Shown in pieces: positions 22,799 to 29,552 of a DNA stretch of 35,292 bases. Every line of letters starts with the position of its first letter. Within the stretch, counting starts at the first letter, position 1. The DNA comes from Planctomycetota bacterium. Its GTDB lineage: Bacteria > Planctomycetota > Phycisphaerae > Sedimentisphaerales > Anaerobacaceae. Below the pieces are notes generated by a model, which saw only the letters and a program-made list of their open reading frames with translations, was not told the DNA's origin and ran no database searches. The DNA lies in contig JAFNGF010000143.1 in assembly GCA_017885385.1 (NCBI GenBank), positions 9,884 through 45,175 of the forward strand, written 5' to 3'. Position numbers and translations under genes: made by a program.

Positions 22799-24577
22799 TT
22801 AGTCTCTGCGGATACTTCTGAAAAACGCCCCGGCTGCCTGCCCCCACTTCTGTACCGCCCCTTGCTCGGACCAGGTGATGATAGCCGTCTTTGTCGGTGC
22901 GGCGGTAATAGCGGCATTGCTGCCGGACTCGTCGAATTTCCAGTGCGCTATCAGCCCGGGCAGTCCGTCAACGGGTGGATAGACCTCGTTCACATTCAAC
23001 GCCCGGTTGTAGATGCGCACGTCGTCGATCAAGCCGCCGTAGACGTAGCCTGGCGCAGGAGTCCTGTCAGTGGCAATGTTAAGATGTCCGTCGCCGAATC
23101 CTGGACTGTTAAGCCACACACCCGTGGTGCGAGGGATACCATCCAGATAAGAGGTCATTACGGCTCCACTTCGGACGATCCCAACATGGTGCCATGCACC
23201 TGCAAGCTCGCTGAGCAAAATCCCGGTGTCCCACGATTTAGGACTCGGCAGGTAATCCCGATGGTAAACAGTAAGTTTTTTGGGACTACCGGAATTGAAT
23301 TGGAGCGTCCAGTGGTTTGTCGATCCGCTGGGGTTGCATTTTGAGATTATACCCGCCCAGTCCTTCTGGGAAGAGGCGGGCTTTACCCAGACCGACAAAG
23401 TATAGTCATTGGCCACTTGGAGCTTGGTCAGCGAGTTAGGGGTCTGCACATAGTCGTCAACTCCGTCGAACTGCAGCGCCCCGCCTGTTCGACCACCTGT
23501 AGGCTGCCAGGTCGCGCCGTTGTACAGCACTGCAACATTGGCGCTGCTGGAGGAGTCTGCGGCGGTTTCAGCCAGTCCATCGTCTGTGAATAGGGCGCCA
23601 AGAACGGTCAAATTAGCACCGCCGGCCCCGAGCAGCGTACGTCCATACACGACAGCCAATCCGTTAATCTGTAGAGCGGCGGCGTTTTTTATCGTTAGCT
23701 CACCAGTCACGAGCAATGCGGGCATGTTTTTTGCCGCTACGATTATGTTTCTGTCTCCCTGGATTGTCAGATCGCCGACAACTACGAGCATACTCTCGAT
23801 TCTGACGTCGCCGGCCAACACCAAGTCGCTGCTGCGGTAGCACACCTGTACGGGGTTGCTATATGGCCCGAGCGTAACGCCGGAAAGACTGCTTGAGGTT
23901 ATGACCACCGTACTGTATCTTGAAGTAAAATCAGCGACCGTAATTCGAGGCCAGACCAGCGACAAATCTGTGGTTGCCTTATGCCGGCCGCCTATAGTTC
24001 CAGTCAACGCACCGGCAAATACATCACCGTTAATTGCACCCCTGTTTTCCAACGTGCCGTTACAATAGAGGTCGCCGTTGATTCTGACGCCGGACCAGAT
24101 AATCGCGGCGCTTCCGGTCCACAACGCTATACACGGGTCAAGGCGAAGGTCACCCGATAAGCTGCAACGACCTACTTCCTGGCCGGCCTTCATCCGGTAA
24201 GAGTTACAGTCTATGATGTAATTGCAGTAGTCAGTCGGGTCCGAGTCATCGCGAACCACTGCGACCTCGTAGTAATCCTCGCTTCCTGCTGCCAGCTGCT
24301 GCGCCGCAGCTCCGGTCCAGTATTCCGAAGCCACATCCTGCGGGTACAAAACCAGCCCTTTGGCGTGCTCCAAACCGGACTCAGCCAGGTAATCCATCTG
24401 CGTGCGCAGTATCATATTCTCGCCGCAAGCCAGCTCCACATCGCTTCGCGACATAAAGCCCAGCGACAAAATGGTTATGGCCATAATAACAAAGAGGACG
24501 ACAAGTAAAGCTGCCCCTCTGTCTGTATATCGTATATCGTATGTCGTATGTCGTAATTCAATCATTTGCTTAGTCAT
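22799..24577 (-). CDS. GspK/PilX-like pseudopilin fused to a LamG (concanavalin-like) lectin domain
   Basis: This 592-aa protein starts at the ATG at 24577, overlapping the gspJ stop by eight bases. The N-terminus has a prepilin-like signal, TDRG|AALLVVLFVIMAITILSLGFM, and a following pattern (DVELACGENMILRTQMDYLAESGLEHAKGLV) that matches GspK/PilX 'aegg.+.a'. Residues ~150-340 are beta-rich, with bactofilin-like phrases (SGVRINGDLYCNGTLENRGAI; DVRIESMLVVVGDLTI). Residues ~365-555 are a LamG domain (GGALQFDGVDDYVQTPNS; YTLSVWVKPAS; WHHVGIVR; GLIDDVRIYNRALNVNEV; LIAHWKFDE). A tip pseudopilin with a glycan-binding head is unusual. The leader is built from repeat DNA. Confidence 0.85.
   Translation of the reverse strand: MTKQMIELRHTTYDIRYTDRGAALLVVLFVIMAITILSLGFMSRSDVELACGENMILRTQMDYLAESGLEHAKGLVLYPQDVASEYWTGAAAQQLAAGSEDYYEVAVVRDDSDPTDYCNYIIDCNSYRMKAGQEVGRCSLSGDLRLDPCIALWTGSAAIIWSGVRINGDLYCNGTLENRGAINGDVFAGALTGTIGGRHKATTDLSLVWPRITVADFTSRYSTVVITSSSLSGVTLGPYSNPVQVCYRSSDLVLAGDVRIESMLVVVGDLTIQGDRNIIVAAKNMPALLVTGELTIKNAAALQINGLAVVYGRTLLGAGGANLTVLGALFTDDGLAETAADSSSSANVAVLYNGATWQPTGGRTGGALQFDGVDDYVQTPNSLTKLQVANDYTLSVWVKPASSQKDWAGIISKCNPSGSTNHWTLQFNSGSPKKLTVYHRDYLPSPKSWDTGILLSELAGAWHHVGIVRSGAVMTSYLDGIPRTTGVWLNSPGFGDGHLNIATDRTPAPGYVYGGLIDDVRIYNRALNVNEVYPPVDGLPGLIAHWKFDESGSNAAITAAPTKTAIITWSEQGAVQKWGQAAGAFFRSIRRD
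24520..24567. repeat. ATATCGT/ATGTCGT word-like repeat forming the GspK-like leader
   Basis: Plus-strand words are TATATCGTATATCGTATGTCG then TATGTCGTAATTC, i.e. a repeated TATNTCG unit. On the coding strand it gives the leader residues ELRHTTYDIRYTDR of the GspK-like gene. Confidence 0.7.
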
Positions 24578-25181
24578 CGTCGGTTACAATGCTCTGGCCG
24601 TCGGCGCTTAGCAGATTTCCCGCCCAGCCGCGAACGGCACTGTTTATCTGGTAGTGGTGCACAACGCCGTCCTCGGCAAGGTCAAACGAAATACTAACAA
24701 ATTTGGTCCGCGGCGGCGCAACATCAACCAGAAACTCTACGTTGCTGCACTGTGGTATCAGCGTCGCACGTGTCACGCTGTATCCGCTTGGTGATAGTGC
24801 TGCCACGTTGGCCAGCAGCACCACAGACGTATCGGACGCCGGAAATTCGCAAAGCCGCAGATAGTTTTTGCCCGTCCCTCTTTCGACATACACCAGCTCG
24901 TTGACGTTAATCTGTCCGTCGCTGTTGTCGTCAGCCTGCCAGACGGCCAATTCGCCGCCCGGCGTGCCGCAGATCAACCTGCACTGCCGAATCAGTTCCG
25001 AAATCCTGAGCGTGGCAAAACGGACTTCCGCCTGCTTGCGACTTGTATCGTCAGTGGCATCGGTTGCCCTGCCCAGAGCGAAAGCAAGCGTGGCCACAGT
25101 CGTTAGAATCAGACTGCTAACAACCAAAGCCACCAGCAGCTCGACCAGCGTAAAGCCGTGCTCGTACTTGGTATCTCGCAT
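24570..25181 (-). CDS. Minor pseudopilin GspJ-like, with EF-hand-like calcium loop
   Basis: The 203-aa pseudopilin has the leader MRDTKYEHG|FTLVELLVALVVSSLILT with Gly at -1 and Glu at +5. The region after the helix (RKQAEVRFATLRISELIRQC) matches GspJ/PilW ('...q+..a...l...lR.a'). Residues 84-95 (DDNSDGQINVNE) fit a canonical EF-hand loop, D-x-N-x-D-G-x-I-x-x-x-E, as found in calcium-binding dockerins; GspJ proteins do not normally carry one that I know of. The gene starts 17 bases after gspI and overlaps the next gene by eight bases (ATGACTAA). Its ATG and first codons lie in a TATCTCG-type repeat, and its ribosome-binding site is weak. Confidence 0.85.
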   Translation of the reverse strand: MRDTKYEHGFTLVELLVALVVSSLILTTVATLAFALGRATDATDDTSRKQAEVRFATLRISELIRQCRLICGTPGGELAVWQADDNSDGQINVNELVYVERGTGKNYLRLCEFPASDTSVVLLANVAALSPSGYSVTRATLIPQCSNVEFLVDVAPPRTKFVSISFDLAEDGVVHHYQINSAVRGWAGNLLSADGQSIVTDDD

Positions 25182-25198
25182 CTCGTATCTCGTATTTC
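25165..25198. repeat. TATCTCG word-like repeat supplying the GspJ start
   Basis: Plus-strand words: GTATCTCGCATCTCG then TATCTCGTATTTCC. The repeat sits between gspI and gspJ and provides the ATG (25179-25181) and first codons (MRDTKY) of gspJ. Confidence 0.65.
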
Positions 25199-25696
25199 CT
25201 ATTTACTTATGAGCCGATTTATGATCGCGATCGGTCTACCGCTGTAATGCACCCGCACCGTGACGCGAATGAAATTCGCCTGTCCGGCTCCACTTTGCTG
25301 CGGCACATAAACAGACTCACAGGTTGCGTTCCTGCTGAAGTTGGCGTAAGCCGGGTCCGTAAATATAGTCCCTGCGGAGTCTTTCAACTGCCCTTGCGGC
25401 TCGGAGTAACCATTATAGTTAGCGACTATTTGCTCAAACGGAGTATTTACAATTTGCTCGATTAAATCACCTGCCAGCTTGGCGCCCAGCGTTCGGCGAG
25501 TACCTTCAGCTCGTATCTTTGCGCCGTCGGCAAAAGGAAGCAGGACACCAGCCGCCGCAATACCCAATACCACGGTGGCCATCATCGCCTCAGCGAGCGT
25601 AAAACCACAGCGTGCACAACGGTAGGATGGGCACCGCCCACCAATTTGATAGCAGCGTGCAGTGCACACCCTACCTCTCTTTCTGCTAATAATCAT
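25199..25696 (-). CDS. Minor pseudopilin GspI-like, with an unusually long leader
   Basis: The 165-aa product is read from the ATG at 25696, which overlaps the stop of the preceding pseudopilin by 11 bases; the frame is open to 25804 but that part is inside the upstream gene. The prepilin site is RCG|FTLAEAMMATVVLGIAAAGVLLP, followed by helix and short beta domain (IRVTVRVHYSGRPIAIINRLIS). The '-AEAm.A..++G+' signature suits GspI/PilV. The leader before the cleavage site is 31 residues and contains five Cys/Arg-rich words (VCTARC, GGRCPSYRCARC). It is encoded by an inverted dispersed repeat (25621-25675), so it was probably altered by repeat insertion. Confidence 0.82.
   Translation of the reverse strand: MIISRKRGRVCTARCYQIGGRCPSYRCARCGFTLAEAMMATVVLGIAAAGVLLPFADGAKIRAEGTRRTLGAKLAGDLIEQIVNTPFEQIVANYNGYSEPQGQLKDSAGTIFTDPAYANFSRNATCESVYVPQQSGAGQANFIRVTVRVHYSGRPIAIINRLISK
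25621..25675. repeat. Inverted GGTAGG...CCTACC dispersed repeat inside the gspI leader
   Basis: GGTAGGATGGGCAC (25621-25634) faces GTGCACACCCTACC (25662-25675) with internal GGGCACCGCCC and GTGCAGTGCAC palindromes. I recognise 'GTAGGGTGGGCACCGCCCACC' as a frequent dispersed sequence in bacterial genomes. Here it is read as protein. Confidence 0.7.
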
Positions 25697-26165
25697 AGTA
25701 TCGTTTTCCGTTATTGTCGGTTCCGCTGGTGTCGGCTCGTATTTCCGCCGTGGCTCCCTTACATATCCAGCCGTGACTATCGTCGGCGTTGGGCGGGAAA
25801 TCATCCCCGTCTGCGAGCATCTGGATCGTAGTCAGATTGTTGAAGGGATTTACCGGAATCTTTTGCATATATGGGCCGCGCTCGAACCCGGCAGTCCCTA
25901 CCGCAGCAGTTTGGCCGCTGGCGTTGCTCGACATTGTAGCCTGCTCAATAAAGGCCTGCTCCGTAGGTCCGGGAGCAACTTCCAGATGCTGGCTTTTATA
26001 GACCAGAATGAAGTTGCGAAGCAACTGCAAATCGGTTGCCAGAGCACTCGCCTTGGCCGACGTTGTACTATTGCCAACGGTTGCGATGACGACCGCGGCC
26101 AGGATTCCGAGCAAGACCACCACCACGAGAATCTCGACAAGCGTAAAAGCTCTTGCCTTGTTCAT
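25686..26165 (-). CDS. Second GspG-like major pseudopilin
   Basis: The 159-aa pseudopilin MNKARA|FTLVEILVVVVLLGILAAVVIATVG has Glu at +5, Ala at -1 and the GspG-like segment (LATDLQLLRNFILVYKSQH). Its body has GSTAGFERGPYMQKIPVNPFN-type residues (PYMQKIPVNPF), as does its neighbour (PYLMKIPTNQF), so the two are paralogues from tandem duplication. It would form or cap the pseudopilus. The ATG at 26165 has AAGGG six bases upstream; the longer frame to 26249 is a dispersed repeat read through. Its stop overlaps the start of gspI. Confidence 0.88.
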   Translation of the reverse strand: MNKARAFTLVEILVVVVLLGILAAVVIATVGNSTTSAKASALATDLQLLRNFILVYKSQHLEVAPGPTEQAFIEQATMSSNASGQTAAVGTAGFERGPYMQKIPVNPFNNLTTIQMLADGDDFPPNADDSHGWICKGATAEIRADTSGTDNNGKRYYDY

Positions 26166-26194
26166 AGCTTGCCCTTTCGCATTGACGCACACTT

Positions 26195-26291
26195 TGTCAT
26201 TCCCTCGCAAGGTTGTCATCCCTGCCTTGGAGCAGGGACGGGAATCCACAACGCGATAGATTTCTGGATTCCTGCCTCCGCAGGAATGACA
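26195..26291. repeat. TGTCATTCC...GGAATGACA inverted repeat between the two GspG-like genes
   Basis: TGTCATTCC (26195-26203) pairs with GGAATGACA (26283-26291). Inside are CCTGC...GCAGG (26221-26235) and ATTCCTGC...GCAGGAAT (26270-26287) stems and the word GATTTCTGGATTCC. It is the common dispersed 'GTCATTCCCGC...GCGGGAATGAC' type. It may reduce read-through between the paralogues. Confidence 0.75.
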
Positions 26292-26432
26292 AGCCTGTCA
26301 TTAAAAAGGCTGACCTGCTTTCGGCAAAAGCCTTAGCACGATCAGCCTATTTGTCTATTCCATCATTCTGGCCAGCCTAAGCTGGCGATCTGTCGTGGCA
26401 AGACCCACCAGACTTCCGCTGCCACTACACTC

Positions 26433-26909
26433 TTAGAGAGCGGCATGGGCAGCAGTGTCACAAGCGTGAAACGCTCCGGTATCGGTGTTGAAGTACCAGC
26501 CGACACTGCCATCCGTGACGATCGGAGGTGTGGCTGCCGTCCCCTCGGCAGTTCCATCACTATCGACGAACTGGTTCGTCGGGATCTTCATCAGGTAGGG
26601 ACCATAACAATCAGTTGTAGTAGTAATAGGTACAGCCGCTCCGAAGATATCGGTCTTGCCGGTCAAGGCGAGCACAAAGCCAGCCGCGCCTGTATGGGTG
26701 CCATTTGTCACGCCAGGCAGATTGTCATTGTGCTGAATCTTATACAGCTCAATCTGCGAGCGAACGGACGAAAGGTCGGTGACCAGACTGGAGAGCTTGG
26801 CTTCGCTGCTGGCCTCAGTGAATTGAGGTATCACGATAGCAGCCAGGATGCCAAGAATGACCACGACGATCAGAATTTCCACTAATGTAAAACCACTTTT
26901 CGCTTTCAT
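26433..26909 (-). CDS. gspG: Major pseudopilin GspG
   Basis: The 158-aa pseudopilin MKAKSG|FTLVEILIVVVILGILAAIVIPQF has the classic GspG signal with Gly at -1 and Pro after the hydrophobic core. The helix continues TEASSEAKLSSLVTDLSSVRSQIELYKIQHN, the GspG pattern of 'A....DL..i..Al..Y+..ng'. PYLMKIPTNQF is the conserved 'GPYl.k.P.np' turn. The protein is expected to be the main pseudopilus subunit. I chose the second ATG (26909), six bases after AGGGG; the first (26912) is only three bases away from it. It is the first gene of the locus, so expression may start in the 26910-27327 region. Confidence 0.93.
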   Translation of the reverse strand: MKAKSGFTLVEILIVVVILGILAAIVIPQFTEASSEAKLSSLVTDLSSVRSQIELYKIQHNDNLPGVTNGTHTGAAGFVLALTGKTDIFGAAVPITTTTDCYGPYLMKIPTNQFVDSDGTAEGTAATPPIVTDGSVGWYFNTDTGAFHACDTAAHAAL

Positions 26910-27327
26910 CATTCACCCCTTTTTGAAATAAATTCCTCGTTTGATACGATTGACAACATTCAACACAGAGATTTTTTTCACAACTTAAGTATCGACCTAA
27001 TTGTTAGGCCACTTAACTACGTTTGTTTTCTTCGGTAAGCAGTAACCTCCTCCAAAAAATTAGCTGGACTGACAACTGACTGGCACAATACTTCAAACTT
27101 TCACGATGACATTACACCAACGAGGGAGCAAATCCTTACGTCCGGGAAATACTTTACACTGCCGCTCGTAAGGCTCCCGTAAACGTTCAAATAAAGTCTA
27201 AAAAATAAATTTCGCCCCGCCAAATTGTCGGATGTAAAAAAACCAATATTAAATGATGGAAAACCCGCAGTGAAACTGGGGGCTAAATATTTTTTGTATT
27301 TAGCCCCACAATTTATTGGGGGGTTTT
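26910..27327. other. Gap of about 415 bp upstream of gspG, probable promoter region
   Basis: The stretch holds a REPIN-like element at 27262-27325 and AT-rich DNA close to gspG. Minus-strand candidates such as TTGTCA then ATTTAT at 17 bases (just upstream of gspG) are weak, so I do not call a promoter. An AGGAGG at about 27045 has no ORF behind it. No riboswitch that I recognise. Confidence 0.4.
27262..27325. repeat. REPIN-like double hairpin; terminator-like for tsaE
   Basis: Left half: AACCCGCAGTGAAACTGG then GGGCTAAATA (27262-27290). Right half: TATTTAGCCCCACAATT then TATTGGGGGGTT (27297-27325). They are inverted, foot to foot, with six bases between. On the minus strand the left half is CCC-CAGT-TTC-ACTG-GGG followed by TTTT just after the tsaE stop (27328-27330); on the plus strand the right half ends in GGGGGGTTTTTT. 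Confidence 0.8.
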
Positions 27328-27780
27328 TTAACTGCACAATGTCATATATTGGGGTGCATTTTTGATATGAATTTTGCGTTTGGTCTTGCCGGCGTGCGTT
27401 ATTTCGATGCGAATGTAATCCATAGTCTGAAGGGCTGCCTCGATCTTGTCCGCCCATTCAATAAGAACGACCGAGCCGGGATAGCAAAAATCGTCGAAGC
27501 CTATCATTTCGAACTCGTCAAGCGAATTCAGTCGATACGCATCCACGTGGTAGATATCGAGCCCGCCCTTATACTCATTAACTATGACGAATGTAGGGCT
27601 GGTGACGCGCTTGCGGTCTTGAGCACCCGTTCCCGCCGCAATGCCCTTAATAAAATGGGTCTTGCCGCTTCCTAAAGGTCCGCAAACCGCTATGATTTCG
27701 CCGCCCTTTAACTGCTGCCCTATCTTGCGCCCAAGCTCAATGGTTTGCTCAGGCGATTCTGATGTGATGTCCATCTCCAT
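27328..27780 (-). CDS. tsaE: tRNA threonylcarbamoyladenosine biosynthesis ATPase TsaE
   Basis: The 150-aa P-loop ATPase needed, with TsaB and TsaD, for t6A37 modification of ANN-decoding tRNAs. Walker A GPLGSGKTHFIKGIA (about residues 34-48) is intact. The family motifs SPTFVIVNEY, IYHVDAYRL and VLIEWADKI follow in order. Length is normal. It is the last gene of the operon, 45 bases after the PL11 lyase gene; thiL and tsaE (yjeE) are often neighbours, so the lyase seems inserted between them. No strong ribosome-binding site is visible before the ATG at 27780. The REPIN hairpin begins right after the stop. Confidence 0.95.
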   Translation of the reverse strand: MEMDITSESPEQTIELGRKIGQQLKGGEIIAVCGPLGSGKTHFIKGIAAGTGAQDRKRVTSPTFVIVNEYKGGLDIYHVDAYRLNSLDEFEMIGFDDFCYPGSVVLIEWADKIEAALQTMDYIRIEITHAGKTKRKIHIKNAPQYMTLCS

Positions 27781-27825
27781 AGTCAGTATGAATATCTCGG
27801 CGCCAACAAGTCGATTCCTCGGCTA

Positions 27826-29526
27826 TTATTTTCCCAGTTGAGCGGGGTAATAATAGCCCATCGTCTGAGCGGCGACGCCCAGGCGATATTGATGGTCCTG
27901 CATCAGACAAACTCGCCGGTCGGAGGCGGGGATGGTGCTGGTATAAATCCGAAGCTCGCCTTTAACACAGGTGATTACTTCTTCCCGATGGTCGCCCAGG
28001 CAATCAACAACGGCGATTACGCGACCCCCGATGGGCTGAAAGACCTGCCCGTCCCAGTCCCGAATGTCGCCGGAAAAGAGCACCTCTTTTTGCGGATCGG
28101 CATCCCACCAGACCGGGCGTGGACTCAAAGGCCGTTTCTCGCTAAACTCTAATAGCTTTCCCTGGGAGCTATAAAGCCATCGCTTTTTAAGGTCTCTTTC
28201 ACCGACAAAGACCTCCATGCCGGGGGACTCTGCCAGGATGTCGCCGACCATTCCCTGGTTGTGAAGGTGCTGCGTAGGCTCTTTGTGTGCCCAGAGCTTG
28301 CGGCCGGTTTTGGCATCAACCAGACAAATACCATCGGTTTTCTGGCGTGTTTCTAAGCCGTAAAAGACCTCTAAGCCGGGATTATTCGGGTCTATATCGG
28401 CGACGTAACAGACATCAGGATGTCCCATTTCCAGAGTCCAAAGCCCCCTGCCGTTGTCGTCCAGCACGGCTGCACCCAGGACCAATTCATCTCGGCCATC
28501 CTGATCGACATCGGCGGTAATCAAGCCGTGCGAGCTTTGTCCGCCGTATTTTGCTTTTTCTTGAGGCGATTCCCAATACCAGATTTGATTGAAATCTTTG
28601 TCGAGCGTTTTTACCTTGATCAGGTTATATGTGCCCCGCTGCATAATCAGAGACGGCGTCTTTCCATCGAGATACGCCACAGTCAGAAAATTGCGGCAAT
28701 AATAGTTATAGCTATCGAAGCCATCGCGGCTCAACCAGTCGGTCTTAGCAATAAATTTGCCGGTCTGTCCGTCAATCTTGATTAAATATTCAGGCCCACT
28801 CGTTACCAACCCTTTTTCATCTCGCGGGTCGCCGACGCCGGCCTTGCAATAGACTTCGGCTTTGCCGTCGCCGTCTACGTCGTAGACAATCCAGGGCGAG
28901 TACCAGATACCGGCCTCGATCGACCAGCCCATATCGTACCGCCACAGCATCGTGCCATCCAAACGGTAGGCTTCAAGTTTGTAGGTGGTGGTGCTCTTCT
29001 TCCAGTAGCCGGGCTGCTGATAGGGGTCGGTGTTGAAATCGGGCTGCTTTATGACAAATTCATAAGCCCCATCGCCGTCCAGGTCGCCGATGCCGACTTT
29101 CTGAAAGTCGTAATCGCCTTTCAATGGAATACTGATGTACGACCGGGCCCGGCCTGTCAGCGTAACCTCAACTTCACCCACTTGTTTGGGTGCCGCCGGT
29201 CCCTTCTTCGCACCGTACTCGTAAAGTTCATAAGTAAGGACCTTGCCGCCCATATCCTTCTGGGGAGCCTTGTCGACAAAGTTGGTCAGTCGATGCGGCT
29301 TGCCGGTCGTCAAAAGATCGGATCGATCCCCAGCAGAACGGTGGATATGGAAGCCAACGTCTTCAGGATCGCTCTGGAGCAGTCGCCAGCTCAAAAAGAC
29401 TGAGCCATCCTCACGCTCAAGGGCAACCAGACCTCGGTCCAGTTTTTCTGCGGCGGTCAGCACAGTAGTAAGAGCGGGCAGCAGAAGCAACCATGCCGCC
29501 CAGCTAAACATTAATCGACATTTCAT
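27826..29526 (-). CDS. Secreted rhamnogalacturonan lyase, PL11 family
   Basis: This 566-aa enzyme cleaves the rhamnogalacturonan I backbone of pectin by beta-elimination. It has a signal peptide (MKCRLMFSWAAWLLLLPALTTVLTAA) and then the PL11 N-terminal beta domain (RGLVALEREDGSVFLSWRLL ... FHIHRS). An eight-bladed propeller follows, with repeated calcium loops DLDGDGAYEF, DVDGDGKAEVY and DVDQDGRDELVLG. Length suits YesW/YesX-type lyases. The ATG at 29526 is chosen for GGGAGG eight bases upstream; the open frame to 29700 lies inside thiL. It sits between thiL (26 bases) and tsaE, an odd place for a catabolic exoenzyme, with no other pectin genes in the window. Confidence 0.93.
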   Translation of the reverse strand: MKCRLMFSWAAWLLLLPALTTVLTAAEKLDRGLVALEREDGSVFLSWRLLQSDPEDVGFHIHRSAGDRSDLLTTGKPHRLTNFVDKAPQKDMGGKVLTYELYEYGAKKGPAAPKQVGEVEVTLTGRARSYISIPLKGDYDFQKVGIGDLDGDGAYEFVIKQPDFNTDPYQQPGYWKKSTTTYKLEAYRLDGTMLWRYDMGWSIEAGIWYSPWIVYDVDGDGKAEVYCKAGVGDPRDEKGLVTSGPEYLIKIDGQTGKFIAKTDWLSRDGFDSYNYYCRNFLTVAYLDGKTPSLIMQRGTYNLIKVKTLDKDFNQIWYWESPQEKAKYGGQSSHGLITADVDQDGRDELVLGAAVLDDNGRGLWTLEMGHPDVCYVADIDPNNPGLEVFYGLETRQKTDGICLVDAKTGRKLWAHKEPTQHLHNQGMVGDILAESPGMEVFVGERDLKKRWLYSSQGKLLEFSEKRPLSPRPVWWDADPQKEVLFSGDIRDWDGQVFQPIGGRVIAVVDCLGDHREEVITCVKGELRIYTSTIPASDRRVCLMQDHQYRLGVAAQTMGYYYPAQLGK

Positions 29527-29552
29527 AACTTGTACCTCCCTAATTGCCCCTG

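Noticed and set aside
26166..26249. N-terminal extension of the second GspG-like protein
   Set aside because: It is a translated TGTCATTCC-type dispersed repeat; the ATG at 26165 has a ribosome-binding site and gives a normal leader.
26910..27261. Possible riboswitch or structured leader before gspG
   Set aside because: I could not find a conserved core of any riboswitch class I know, including the cyclic di-GMP classes; only scattered short stems.
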